Source: Onchocerca volvulus
Lineage: Eukaryota > Nematoda > Chromadorea > Rhabditida > Onchocercidae
DNA length: 64,000 nucleotides
Direction of reading: 5' to 3'
NCBI GenBank assembly: GCA_000499405.2
Contig: HG738140.1
Coordinates: 13,171,560 to 13,235,559 of the forward strand
Positions 35,362 to 48,700 of the stretch are shown here, in pieces (positions within the stretch are counted from its first letter, which is position 1; every line of letters begins with the position of its first letter). The notes below the pieces were generated by a model that was given only the letters and a program-made list of their open reading frames with translations, ran no database searches and was not told where the DNA came from. A program made the translations under genes and the position numbers.

Positions 35362-38150
35362 ATGAAACTATTCAAAGGTGAATGGAATGTCCAGTCAATG
35401 GTTCCATCAAATATTGCACCAGTTATTGATCCACATTCCTTTCGTTCTTTTTGTTTTCGAGGCGAAGGTCGTGCAAATTTTGTGATTAGTGCAAAATGTG
35501 AAAAAACAGGTTTAAGGCATGTTTTTTTTCAAACGAAAAAAAAAAAAAAATTCTTCCTCTTTTGAAGCATTCTGTTTTTCTACCAAATTTTATACTGAAG
35601 ATTTTATGATTTGTTGAAAAACTTTATTATCACAGAAATTCTTTATTTTCAACTTCAGAAATGTAAATAAAAAAAAAGAAAAAAATTTTGTGAAAGACTT
35701 ATAATTTTCAGAATAGCTTGGAGATTAACTAAACATCGCAGATCGGGAAATGTAACAATGAAACCAAAATGTCATATTGTTATTGCATATTTAGAGAAAT
35801 TAATTGTGCCTTTTCTTGGTCGACAATTTCTTGTTAAACCTAAAGTTGTTGAAATTGATACAGAATCTCTGCATCATCTCGCTAAAGTAAGCGATTAATT
35901 TATATCCTTTGGTATTCTAGAAGATATATTTTACTTGTAAATTTCCAAAATTTTCTTATAAATCTTTTTTTATTATCTGCTTGCTGCATATCTCCATCCC
36001 TATCAATTATCAAAGCGCCAAGATGCTGATAAATGTTGCTTGCTGAGCCAGAACCAGTCTATTCAGCAGATGGACTAACCGAAAATAGTTTGACATCTGA
36101 ATACATTGTATGACTGTATTCGAATGATAATAAGAGTGTGTTGAATTACAAGTGAATAATATTACATGATATTCATGTATGTGGAGAAAAATGCTGTTTG
36201 TAATTTACAACATCATTTTATGTGCAATGAAAATATTTTTTTCAAAAGATAATTATTGCTATGCATTCTAAGAATTTTTTCCATCTCTTCTTATTTGCTT
36301 AGCTCATGTCTTGTAACTTGGATACATTTAAATTTGCAATAATGTATGTAGCAAAAAAATATCTAATTTAGCTAACAAATTTTTTTTTTTTTCAGATTCC
36401 TGCCCTTCCATTTAATTTAAAGATTGAAACATTCGATGAATTATGTGATCCAAAAAAATATCCCTCCACAATGAGCTTCTTTCCATTTTGCTGTATGAAA
36501 AATATTCGTTATGTAAGTATTCTACAAATGATGGATGCTACAAGGATTCCGAAATGCTTATCATCACGATGTTTTGGGCCGACAATTACGGTGGAAATTA
36601 AGCCCAAACAAGGTTTTATGCAGAATCATCCGGGTATCAATGTACCATACTGCAACAACTGTATTTTACAGGTAATTTGTGTTATTAAAAAAATTTTGTT
36701 AAAAAATCGATCAAATTGAAATTTTAGATTATGCTTATAGCTGGAGAAGTGCCATTCGGATGCTTTCGAACAAATGTACGATTTTTGTCCTTTGGATTTG
36801 TTTAGCGGTGATCTGAAGCGAATGCGAAAAGCACTTAATTCATTGTTCATGGTACCACATCGAAATCTACGAATTTTTCTAGATGGGAGTTTAATACATT
36901 CTGATGAACATCAGTTGACGAGCGAACAACTTCATGAATCACTTTTTCGTGATGGTTCTGTTTCCGTTGAACAATTAATCAGTGCCGTAAGTATCATTAT
37001 GTTTTAATGAGTTTTTGATTTCATTTATAAATATGGAGCTTCATATTGAAATTGTTAGCTAAATTCCTAGCTAGTCCTTCATTTAGTATTTTTATAAAAA
37101 AATCTAAAATATATATTAATTTTTCTTAGCTTTCGATATCATTTTAATTGCTCTCTATGCAGTAAAAGAAATTGTATTTTCTTCTTGTCGCTCATCACTT
37201 TCCATGCAATTTTCATCAAATGTCATGCTGCATATTTAATTCGGAAATATATTAGCTTTTAAATGAAATTTTTATTGTTCCTATAGCCAATTTTAAATGA
37301 TAGTTGAAAATTTTGCAGTTATGCTGCATTTTGGTGGATGCACCATCGGACGATTTATTTGCTGTGCATGATTCAGGTGTTCTTACAAAATTACTCAATG
37401 GACAGCGGATCGATACGATTGGTATAGTTCGTGCTTACCAAATTTATACAAGTCTTCCTGAAACAACACAAGTTAGCTATGATTTATTATGATATTGCTT
37501 TCATTTTTGAAAATTTGAAACTTTAAGAAAAAATTTAAGGAAATCATTGGGATTACTTTCATCTTATTTTCTATTATTTTCTGCGAATCCTTCTAAATAT
37601 ACTTAAACCTTAAAGATTTTTAAAGAAATTTTTAATCAAATTACCCGAGGATTAAAAATATATTTTATTGCTATCATGAAAACGGATTAAATATTCTTTT
37701 ATATATAATCCGAATATAGTCACTTTACCGTCAAAAAATTTTTCGCATTAAATAGTTGAATATGATTAATATTTCTTGTTACAGAAAGAACTGCTGGATA
37801 AATGCTTATTACCAAGGAAAGGCATTACATTTCTACATCAGAATACAGATCGTGCCTTAGTCGAGCGTTACCTCTTGGCTGCTACAATGAAAGATTGTTC
37901 GTTGATGATTAGTATGCGATTAGTTGATCCAGTTGCTTTTGCTACCCAGAATGTGCAATCTTCAGGACAGCAAATTGTGCGAATTGTCGGTGCCTCTGGA
38001 ACTGGCTATACTAGTTTTGCATATTCCGTAAAAATCGTTGATCTTGATCCGAAATCACCCAAAAATTTGTTAAATGCTTATAGTCGTTTTATGGACGGTG
38101 TTAAACTAATAGAACAGATACCCAATTTACGTAGGCCATGTGTTCCTTAA
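35362..38150 (+). CDS. IPPK: Inositol-pentakisphosphate 2-kinase
   Basis: This enzyme phosphorylates Ins(1,3,4,5,6)P5 at the 2-position to make InsP6 (phytate) with ATP. Exons: 35362-35516, 35712-35886, 36396-36671, 36741-36986, 37319-37471 and 37785-38150, all phases matching, about 456 aa (human IPPK 491). FRGEGRANFV (32-41) is the glycine-rich nucleotide-binding start. VEIKPKQGF (176-184) is the family hallmark. CNNC followed by CH (~196-207) matches the zinc-binding segment, CPLDLFSG (218-225) the next conserved block, MKDCSLMI (~370-377) the catalytic-lobe motif and IVDLD (~419-423) the metal-binding acidic motif. Exon 4 must use the acceptor at 36739-36740, since an earlier AG gives a wrong frame. 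Intron 1 (35517-35711) starts with GC rather than GT; only this joins GLR to IAWRLTK in frame. The short out-of-frame uORF from 35349 overlaps the start. An AATAAA lies at 38386-38391. Confidence 0.93.
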
Positions 38151-38385
38151 AATACATATTTCCTTTATTCGAATCATTGATTGTATGGTAATGAATATTG
38201 GAAAATTTTATCTCGTTTCTTTTTTTTTTTTTAACTAAGATTAATGAATTTTAAATTAAGCTTAAAACAAAATTTATCAGTTTTGATAAATCATTCATTT
38301 GGAGAATATTTTTGAATTTGGAAATCCAGGATTAAATGTTATTTGTTGCAATTTACTAGAAAGATAATAATTCAAGAAATAATAT

Positions 38386-38391
38386 AATAAA
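38386..38391 (+). terminator. Probable IPPK polyadenylation signal
   Basis: AATAAA lies 236 bp after the IPPK stop. It is the first canonical hexamer downstream. In such AT-rich DNA the hexamer also occurs by chance. Confidence 0.45.
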
Positions 38392-41300
38392 CAAAAATTG
38401 TTTGCAAGTTAGAAATTATTTAAGAAATTCAATAAAATTTTGTTGAAGACTATTTATCACTTTCATTCACTTATCTTCTCTTTCTGTTTTTTATTATAAT
38501 ATTTATCTTCTTTGTTATCATTTGTGTATTCTTTCATAGCTTTCACTTGCATTATCATAATAATGTTGTGATGGTCATGCTCTTTAGACTTGATTTTCTA
38601 AATGCTTTGTCCATTTTTTTTTTTTTTTTTTTTTTGCTTAGAGATGAAGTAGATTAAAAATTTTTTTTCATGAAGTTTCTTCTTTTTTTTGAATAGCTCT
38701 GATTCTTGTTCTTTCTTTTTCTTTTTGTATGTGTTGTCATGATTACCTATTTCTTTTTTAAGTTATTTATATCGTTAATTAATTTTTCTGTTTCATATAA
38801 AAAAAGTGTTTGCAGCTTGTAAAAATTAATGCATTTCCTGCATTTTTTTTCAGCAAAAATTTTTGGAAAAAATTTACAGAAATAAAAAAAATTCCATCAA
38901 TTTTCACATCCGTCATCTGTTGCGGCTATAAAAAAAAGGTTCTTTCTTCATTGCTTCATTGCTGTTACTTTTTTTATCATCAATCTTTGTGGTCATATTA
39001 CCGATCGTTTATTATACATAATACAGTAATTCACTTTTCTTCATCATTACTAAATCATGCAAAATAAAACATCAATTATTTCACATATAGTTTTCAGAAT
39101 TTTTTTGCTTTTTTTTTTTTCGCTTAATCAATCAATATTGCGATATTTTGAATATTAATAATAATCGATCAATAAATGCCACACAAGTAGAAGTTTAGCT
39201 TATGCAAAAAAAAAAAAAAAAAAAAAGAAAAATAGCAATTGATGTCGATAAATCTTTCAAAATTTTAAAATAAAGCATCTTTCAACAACTTTAAATATAA
39301 ACAATTATTTTAGCATTTAATAATATTTGTGAAGTATTTATTGCGAAATAATTTCGGCGAAAAGAATATTGGAAGTAGCCTTCTTATTTTATATTCAACA
39401 TCAATCATTCCATTCATGAATTATCACTTTTTTTCTTCTTTTCGCTTTATTTTCAATCATCATCGAATACTACTGTGAAATTCGTGCATTATTAATTATT
39501 TTCTTTCTTAAGCATTAGTTTGTTCAGATTATTGTAGTAAAATGAATTTTTTCATTAATTTTTGATTCATTTCATTTCCAGTAGATGCTTTTCAAGTCAA
39601 CTTTGGTAACGATAAAATTGAGGAGTTGAAGTGGTGGCAAAAGTTTAGTTTTACCGTCTTTCTTTAAAATTAATAAACAGCAAGTTTTGTTTCTTCGATG
39701 TTCTCAGCAGATGGTTTAAATTACTTTTTCTCTAGTTTAGTTTTTTTTCCTCCTTTTTCTCAGTTTATTATATTTTCACACTTGTAATTTATTCTTTAAA
39801 AACTAAAATTCGATTTATATTATTCCTCTGGCAATAATCTTTATATCATTCCTTCTTTTTTTTCTTTTTTTTTTTTTTGAAAACTCTGTTTGTAATATTT
39901 CATGTATGCTTTATGCGAATATGTGAAAGTTTTGCGAATTTTCAATTAATCTCTCTCTTTCTCTCATAAAATCCATCATAAAAATCTCATTATAATTTAT
40001 GAATAACAATTATAATTAACTTCTTTATTTCAAAAAGTATTGAAAAAAAGGGATTGATATTTTCAACTTTATATAGACTAACAAATACTGAGTTATCACA
40101 TTATCAATGATATTTGATTTGTTAATCTCTTATAAAAGAATGAATCAGCTTTTCAAGATGGCCAGAAAAGCTAATTCTAATATTTGCTTTGTCCCGTTTT
40201 ATATTTGTATATTCTTGGCAGAATGAAATAATGAAAATTGAATGATTTTGAACATTGATATAATTGATAAGCATAGAAAAGAATTTCAGATTGGAAATAA
40301 AATATTCTCAAACTGAAATATATCTTAATGAAATATTTAAGCTATTGAATTGTGTCTATACATGCTCATAAATAATTAGTCAAAAATACTGCTTTCGGAA
40401 AATGGTTTCGAAATTATTTCGAAAAAATTGTCAAAATTGATGGAAACAAGAAATAATATCGGATTAATGAGATTAATATTCGCATTTATCTGATGTTAAG
40501 AAAAAGATCAATTCTTTGAACAGTTTCAAAATTAAATGAAATGAAACTTTAATGAGATAAAATGAGAAAAATAATTTCGAAATTTGTCAACTGTTATGAA
40601 AACAATTTCATTCATTTGTACAGGATAAATTTACTGATATAAGTGCACAAAGGATTATTTCTTGATATTATATTACGATAAAATCCAATAATAAAAAATT
40701 TCCAATCAATAATTAAAAAAAGCATACGATGATGCCCTTTCCCAGTTCTCATAGAGAAACATTCATTTATTTCAATTATTCAATTTCCCAATTCTTCCTT
40801 TTACATGGAAATAAAAATCGAAAAACTATTATTGTATTTACTATTATTAATCTTATTTCTGATTTTCATATCAACAAGTTAATTTTCTTGATTATAATTT
40901 GATGCACTTTTCATTTTCTTTTAGTGATTACGATTATAGTAATTTGATTATGAATACAATCATGATATAGGAGGAGTTATTATTACAGTGCATTTGTAAT
41001 CGTTATAATGATTATTTAAGATATAATTCGTTGTTTGCATGAATTATCGAATATTTGGCATGAAATTTTTGATAGCTTCATTACATTTCTTTAGTTTCAA
41101 ATTGAAAGATTTCAATTCAATTCAAATTTCAATCAAAGAAACAATCCCTCCCATCTGGTCTTTACAAATCCTGAAACCCACTAATGTTTAGGGTTATAAT
41201 GGAAGACGAAATTTAAAGGATTAATTATAACACTATGGAAGCAAAAGTTGAAGTATCGTCAAGCATCGGCTGTCAGGAAATGCTTAGTGGCGTATAAAAT

Positions 41301-43799
41301 TTCAAAATTCATCACAAATATAAATATAATGAAATTGTTATTACATTGTTGTAATAAGATATTTATGATAGATTTAGGATATTAACTGTGAAAAGAGATA
41401 AGTTAAGACAAATGGTGGTAAGTTATCGACAAAAAATTAAGTTTTTAAACATTTCGAAGTGGAAGTTACTTGAAAATTTAAGTATTGATTATTGATATCA
41501 TTGAGTAGTTTGAAGAAAAATCCGAAAAGATTATAAAACAGAAAAAGAATTATAAGATTCGGAATTATAGGAGGAAAAAGTGAGCATGTAGCAGCTAATT
41601 TCTAAATGATCGAAATATTTGGTGAAATATTTCGAAGATTTTAGGAAAATTATTGGAATAAACATTATTATGCTTTTTTGGACATACATATACATACTAG
41701 AAAATATTTTGCCAGTTCTTTCAACCTGAATAAGAATTTGAGTAAGGGGATTTCAATGTAACCAGTTTAGTCGGCTAGAGAAGCAATATGTTCATATATT
41801 AACAGTTTAATCCGTAGATATGAAAGGAGAATCAATAACTTATTAATTTGAAATGTTTGATCGAAATGAATGTTTAAATTAATCTGAAGATTTGTTCATT
41901 CATTTTTTAACTCTTGATAAAATTTTAACAAAATTATGAATAATGATAGTAAAAATAATTAAAAACAAGTTGCTGATGAACTTAAAAATTAATTACAGTT
42001 ATAAAATATATTGCAAAAAAAAAAATTTTTTTTTTTTCGCCAAAACTTGCTTTAACGACTAGAAGTAAATAAGAAGTCAGATGAATTAAATACATGAAGA
42101 TTATTTGTATCCTGAAAAAAATAGAGGAATATCAAAAAATGATAAAGAATAACACAATTCAAGTTGTAGCCATTGGTCATTTTCGATATGCTCTTTTTAT
42201 TAAAAAGAATTTCTAATTTTTATTTAATTTGAATTTATTTAAATGAAATGAAATGAATTTTCATAATAAAAAACACTGCATCCAAAATATTTTCATTATT
42301 ATTATTCCATTCATGTCAATCTATTGATTTAATTCCATAATTTTTTGTTTGCCTTTTATGTTTCCCTCGAAATATCAACAAAAAATAAGCGATGTGAAAT
42401 TTTTGATCATTGCTCATGCAAACTTCATGCAATCAACAAGTTGCATGCAATACAGATTGCATTATCATAATCATTCGGTTGATTGAACTGATCGCATATG
42501 ACCCGGAAAAGGTTGAGGTCAAGTTTCTTGTAAAAAAAGAGGACGAAAGAATCAATAAATGGCAGCAACCTTTTATCACTCTATAGATAATTGAGATTAA
42601 GCTTAAATGATCTTTGATACATTTAGATTATCAAGTTATATTTGCGATTATTTGAAAAAATTTAACTTAACATGAAATTTTCGCTATAAACTTGTAAAAT
42701 TTATTTCAAACAAAAAAAAAAAGAAAATTTAAGTTTAATTATTGCAATATAAATGAGAATTATAATATAGAAAAGATAGAAAAGTAATGGGAGAAGACAA
42801 TAAAGATGAGCAATTGAAAAAATAAAATTGCATATGAAATAGGATGAATAAATAAGCGAATAAACAAATTATTTTTCAAATGATGTTATACTTATTTAGT
42901 GCGAAATATACTTAGAATGTTGAAACTTTTCGTCTTATCTAAAAAAAAAAAAACTTTTTCAAACTGAACTAGAATTTTCAAAATTAGATAGATTTAAAAT
43001 TTCAAATATTAACTGATTGATTAGTAAAAGTATACTGTGCTGATATGTTGTACAAATTTAACATCAAAAAATATCATTCTATCATCATTTGATAATTGAT
43101 TGTCATCGAAATAATTGTTCTAATTCAAGCTTAATGAATTTGAAAAATAATAGAAAGGAATAGAAAAAAAAAAAATTCAAAATGAAAGATATGATTGTTA
43201 CATTTCGATTAGACTAATTAATGCTTTCTTCTTTGTTTAGTTGAAAGAAAGGCTTACATAAACAAATAAATGATAAGAAGTTATCATTTTTATCAGTTGC
43301 TCTCACTTCTTATTGATAATTGAAATAGTAATAATAATGAAAAATGAATAGAGAAAGAAATGAAATCAACAACTAATATTTATTATTTTCATATATTTGC
43401 ATCATATTTTATTGCTAAATATATACTTATAAATCGATTTCAACGCTTCATTTTGACAAGATTCATGAAAAATCGTTGAAAGTATAATTCAGACGTAAAA
43501 ATGTTAATCGATAATGATAAGAAATATGGAACCGATGATAAACAATAAAGACAACTGACCAACGAAGAGTTGGTAAAGAATTACACAGCATTTCAATCCA
43601 ACTTATGCTGATCGCTTCCACTTTTCGCAGACAAATTCCTGTTTTCGTATTTTCCAGACATTTTAACTTTAACACTTATTTAGTGGCTATTAAAAATCAT
43701 TGAAGTATTTTTTTGGTCATTTAGAAAAAGAAAATTAAATCTTCATCAATATTATTCAATAAAAAGTGTAACTTACTTTTGTATAACGCATCAGAGTTG

Positions 43800-43922
43800 A
43801 TGGATTTCCATCTATTGGATCAAAGTTCATCTTTTCCATCAAAAAGTGATAAAAGAAATGAGAGAAATCTTGGACCATTTCTAGGAAGAAGTTTGAAAGA
43901 TAATAATTATCAATGTAAAAAG
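43800..43922 (+). CDS. Candidate first exon, function unknown
   Basis: ATG at 43800 opens a 41-codon frame of non-repetitive composition, starting MDFHLLDQSSSFPSKSDKRN and continuing RNLGPFLGRSLKDNNYQCKK. It ends at an AAG|GTTAGA donor (43923). The serine-rich, charged composition suits a disordered N-terminus and would fit the downstream gene. The exon at 51928 needs a phase-1 partner and this one ends in phase 0, so a linking exon would be required. Confidence 0.3.
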
Positions 43923-45665
43923 GTTAGAAAAAAAAATTACCAACTGAATCAATCATCATTTTTTAAAATGTATTCATCACAAATCTTTATTCTTCTCTAT
44001 TTACTAATCTGAATTGATATTATCATCTTATTTGAATATATTTTATTCATTAATTACTTCTTATCAGTTATAATTTGTTTATGGCAAATGTGGAGTTAGC
44101 TGATCGATATGAAGGTAAAATTGTACGATGCTAAAGTTGCAATTGCAACTTCAATTTATCAATCAAATTCATCAATTTGTGCTAAATAGAATTAATTCAT
44201 AGATGCATTGCTCTCTTGCAATTGTATTCATCCATATATATTGGATGAATAGTTTTATATGTATATAAAACTATATATTTGTATAGTTTCAAATAATTTT
44301 ACTTTATCTGATTTTAATTTCGACAAGCTTTTTTCATAATTTTTTTTTTTCTTAAATTAGGCTAAATAATTTTTGTAATGATACTACATGTTATCAAAAT
44401 GATGAATCTCGAGTTTCTTCTTAATTCGACATTTTAATAACTTTCTATTTCAATAGATTTCGAGATTTTTATTAAATTCGATACTTAAAAATCTTTTTCC
44501 TTTTTTTTTTTTTGTTAATACTTTTCTTTTACCAAACTGTATTATTTTATCTTTTCAATGCAGCAATCCGAATATTGTTAAATATATTCCCAAATCGTTA
44601 ATGACTAAATTTTCTTTTCAAGTTTCAAATATAATTTCGATTCATACATGTTTATAATTAAAATTTACATCCATCTGAAATTTCCGTCGAATCACAGACA
44701 TATTGCGAATGATAAAAATGAAGAGAATTAGATAATTGTTAACAATTAATTAATTGAGATTCATTGAGAGTTCAGCATTACTTATTATTTAAGTAGTATT
44801 TCATTTCTGAATTTTTACCTGAATGAAATTATCCGATATTTTTAAAAACTCCAAAAGATTCGCTGGAATTATATATTTTCTGTTAAAAGTATCTCTATCT
44901 CTGGTTTTTACAGCTTTTCAGCATTAGTAATTTGATCTTTTTCCACAGATTTTAGAAATAATCATTCTTAAAAAATATAAATATGCTAACGTCATACTGC
45001 GATCATTCTGGTTAACATTGTAAAAAAAACATTACCCGAGCTCCTAATTAAAGCTATTTTTCTATGTTAATCGCTTTTAATATCGATCTTATAATATGAA
45101 TATTAACTTAAAATTTGAAATATTTCAATTTCATTACTGAACTTTTTTTTCTAGCCAGAATTATACTGAACATTTGGATATAGTCAATTGTTAGCTTTCT
45201 TTTTTTTTGTCTTTTTTTGTCCCATAATCTGGGATAATTAATAAATCTGACGTATTGGTAATTTGAGCCTTTTTTTTATTTTCTATTATTTCAATTTTTC
45301 CGAACTTTTTGCCATTATTATTAATAATGAATTCATTAATTTATAATTATTTTAAAAATATTTTATTCTTTCTATAATCATTGTCTATCAATTTTCTTCG
45401 CTATCAATCTCTTACTTCTTATTTTGCAACTTTTCTAGTTTTTGTTCCAATTTTTGTTCTAATTTAATTTCATGCTTTCAATATTCTCCTCATTTCACTA
45501 TCATATTTTTAAATTGTTCAAATCATCCATATTGTGTGAAAACACAACAAATTTCTGGTTGAATTTTTTTCTTAATTTTAATATCTCTTCTCTTCATGGT
45601 CTGTTTGATAATATTATTTTTATATTCAGATTCTTTCTTCTGATAAAAATAATCCAGCATGTAAC

Positions 45666-45722
45666 ATAATTCATTTCCCATATAATATAATTCATTTCCT
45701 ATATAATATAATCCATTTCTTA
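45666..45722. repeat. Three tandem copies of a 21-bp unit
   Basis: ATAATTCATTTCC(C/T)ATATAAT recurs at 45666, 45687 and 45708 with single-base changes. It is a simple minisatellite in non-coding DNA. Confidence 0.85.
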
Positions 45723-48700
45723 TTTGTTATATGCATTTATTCATTAGTATGGTTGTTTTCGGTATTGTTTCTTTCTTTTTTTTACTTTTTTCTTGTAATA
45801 CTGTGAGCAATAAAAGTCTTTTTCTGTTTTATCATTTTTAAATTTTTTAGAAAATACGAAAAATTTTTTGTCGCAAAAATTAAATATAAAAAGAAAATAT
45901 GAAAATTTGAATTTATAATCTGAATCCATCTTAACATGTCTTTTGAATATATATTTATCGTTATGATTGTTTATTAGTTTATTTTTAATATATTCTTCGT
46001 ATTTTTCTATTAATTAATGACGATTTTCTATTTTAATTTCCTTCTAATTCTTCTTCCCACTTCTGTTTCATATCTTTTTTTCTTCTTTCACTTCTTTTTT
46101 CAATCATTCAAAAATATTCTAATAAAGAAATATCCTCAAATATTCAGAAATATTTTTTGATTTTTCAATTTAATTATCATAATCAAGCATCGATATTTGG
46201 CTAAATGTTATGTATTTGTGAATTTGTTGCGGAATATCTTCCATTTTGGCTAGAGATGTATTTGTCTGAAAAAAGAAAAAAAGTTTCTGAAATCGATAGA
46301 TCAAGGTTTAGATAAGTTAAAAGTTGATCTGTTTTTCTCAACTCGCATCCGTTGTTGTGATTTATTTTCATTTGAAAGACGTTTTAACAATCGTTTAGTA
46401 CTAAGTTTTGACTTACTGAACAGGAATTTGTGATTCTAATCAATATCAAACGTTCAAAGCACTTTGAATTCCTTCGAACAAAGAATCGTTCGTTCAAAAA
46501 ACAAAAGAAAAAAAAAATAGGAATCGAATCTTTCATAGAGTTCTTCATGAATGAAATTACAACTAAAGCTTTTTTCAAAAGTTTAGATAGATAAATTAAG
46601 CATTTATTCTATAATCGTATTGCCGAAATGAAAGCATCTTCCGGAAAAGTTCCAGTATCAATAATCCAACCTGATTGTCGGAATACTATTTCAGAATACC
46701 AAAAGTATCGCACTTTTTCATCTTTCTTCAATTTGCACTCATATTTAGCTTTTCAATTCATTTCGGTTGTTATCACCTTGTTCGTAATCGAAATTCCTAA
46801 TCCTAATCATTTTAAAAAAGCAAATTGAGATTTATTACTATCATTATTATCATTGTTATTTAATAGTTATCATTATTATCATTAATCTCAGTGATTATTC
46901 ATAATAATGTTAATTGATAACACTTGCATTTAAATCAATTTTATTTTTTTTATTTGTATGTATTCAGCGTGTGCAATTGAAATTGCAAAAGAAAGATATC
47001 TCTCCTTTTGAATATTTGTCCTATTTCTTTCACTTTGTTTAGGATTAGTTTAATTGAATCTATGCAATTTTCTTTTTTTTTCAATAAAATTCTTAAAAAA
47101 ATGTTATGCATTTTAAATATGTATATAAATTCTTGTTAATGAAACTTTTTTTTTTTTTGAAATCTTTTGATTTTCATATTAATGAAAAATATAAATTACA
47201 TCAATCGAATTTTTCCAAAAAAAAAAAAAAAAAAAGTAAAAAATTCTTGGAATTGAAGCATAAATTTTCTCATTTCATTTTATGCCAATCAAAAACTAAA
47301 GTAGCTTAAGTCTGAAGAAGTTAAACGAATGAAGTCAAATATCATTGAGATTATTATCAAATATTTTTCCAATTTTTCGCATTTCTCCTAGTAAAATTTT
47401 ACTATATTTTATGTGATATGCTGCCATTCGGACATTTACATAGTTTGCATTGATGTAATTGGATATTTGACTGATGAAAATAAAATTTTCAACCAACTAA
47501 CACACTTAATTCTTTCTTCTCTATTTCAAAACTATTCCTTCTTCGCTTTTCTCTCTTCTTAAAATCACTTTTTTTCAACTTTTTATACCTTCAAAATTCA
47601 TTATATTTTGTCATGTTATCTAGCAAACTTAAAATTTTCGTGAACTTTCATCTTTCGTAACATATCATGGAAGATCTCGTTTTAACAATTTTTGTCGGAA
47701 CTTACTTGATCTTATAATACTTTAATAAAATATTGTTTTAAATTGAACAAAAAAAAAATTCTTTAGTGAATGAAATTAAAATAATTAAGGATTGAATTTT
47801 TGAAGTATCATTTTTTTCACTTGTAATTTCTCATATTTTTCGAAGAATTTATACTTTTTAAACAGAAGAATTTCTTTTATAAAATTTTATGAACAAATCT
47901 TATCTTCTGGAAAATTTGTATTGTCTCATTTATCGAAGAAATACTTTACCTATCATTTTTGAACTGTCTCTTTATGTCACGTAATTCAATATATGATTAC
48001 CTGAAAAAAATAGGTTCTATTGATTGATTTCGTCGCAGATTTTTCTACAAGTTTCTCCGCGATATTAATCTTCAATATGCTAATTATTTCGCATTAATTA
48101 TTTCAATAGAATTCATAAAAATATGCGATAATGAATCAGAAAGAACATTAATTAAATTTCGTTATTTCAATATTTTCTTGAAAATAATGTAAAATATTGA
48201 TTTTCATCCCTGCTTATTATATGGTAAAGAAGAAAAAATTAATTTAAATTGATTATCAATTTGTTTTTTCGTCCCCCGCTCCTAACATCCCCCGAATCTC
48301 ATTATTTCAGATCACTTTCATGTCACATTTAGGCATTTGTCATATTTCCCAGCTGCTTCAACTACTTTAATTCTATTTCAAATTCAGCTATTTTTTTAAA
48401 AAAAAACTTCCGACTTCATGAAAATTTAGAAAGAATCTAAAACTGCTAAGAGCAATTTCATACATGAATCATTCATTCATATTGAATCATTCTCCTAAAT
48501 CCCCAAAACCATCTCATTATTTCAAACTTCAATTTTTCCATTATAATTTCTTGCTATTAAACTAGTAGAATTATAATTTTTCAACAAATCAATTATTTGA
48601 AAATCAATTATTACAATTAATTTGTTTAATTATATATCGAAAGACACTTTTTGTCTAATTTTTGTTATTGCTTTTAAAATTTTGTAATGTTTAAATAAAA

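Noticed and set aside
36721..36800. IPPK exon 4 starting at the first AG (36728)
   Set aside because: That frame reads IMLIAGEVPFGC and misses the conserved CPLDLFSG block. The AG at 36739-36740 restores it in phase 0.
35362..38150. First impression of an Argonaute or other RNA-binding gene
   Set aside because: The EIKPKQGF, CPLDLFSG and KDCSLMI motifs and their order are those of inositol-pentakisphosphate 2-kinase. No PAZ or PIWI motif is present.
46628..46828. 66-codon ATG open frame starting MKASSGKVPVSII as a gene
   Set aside because: The first ~25 residues look plausible but the rest is AT-rich low complexity. No donor of the required phase gives a convincing junction to 51928.
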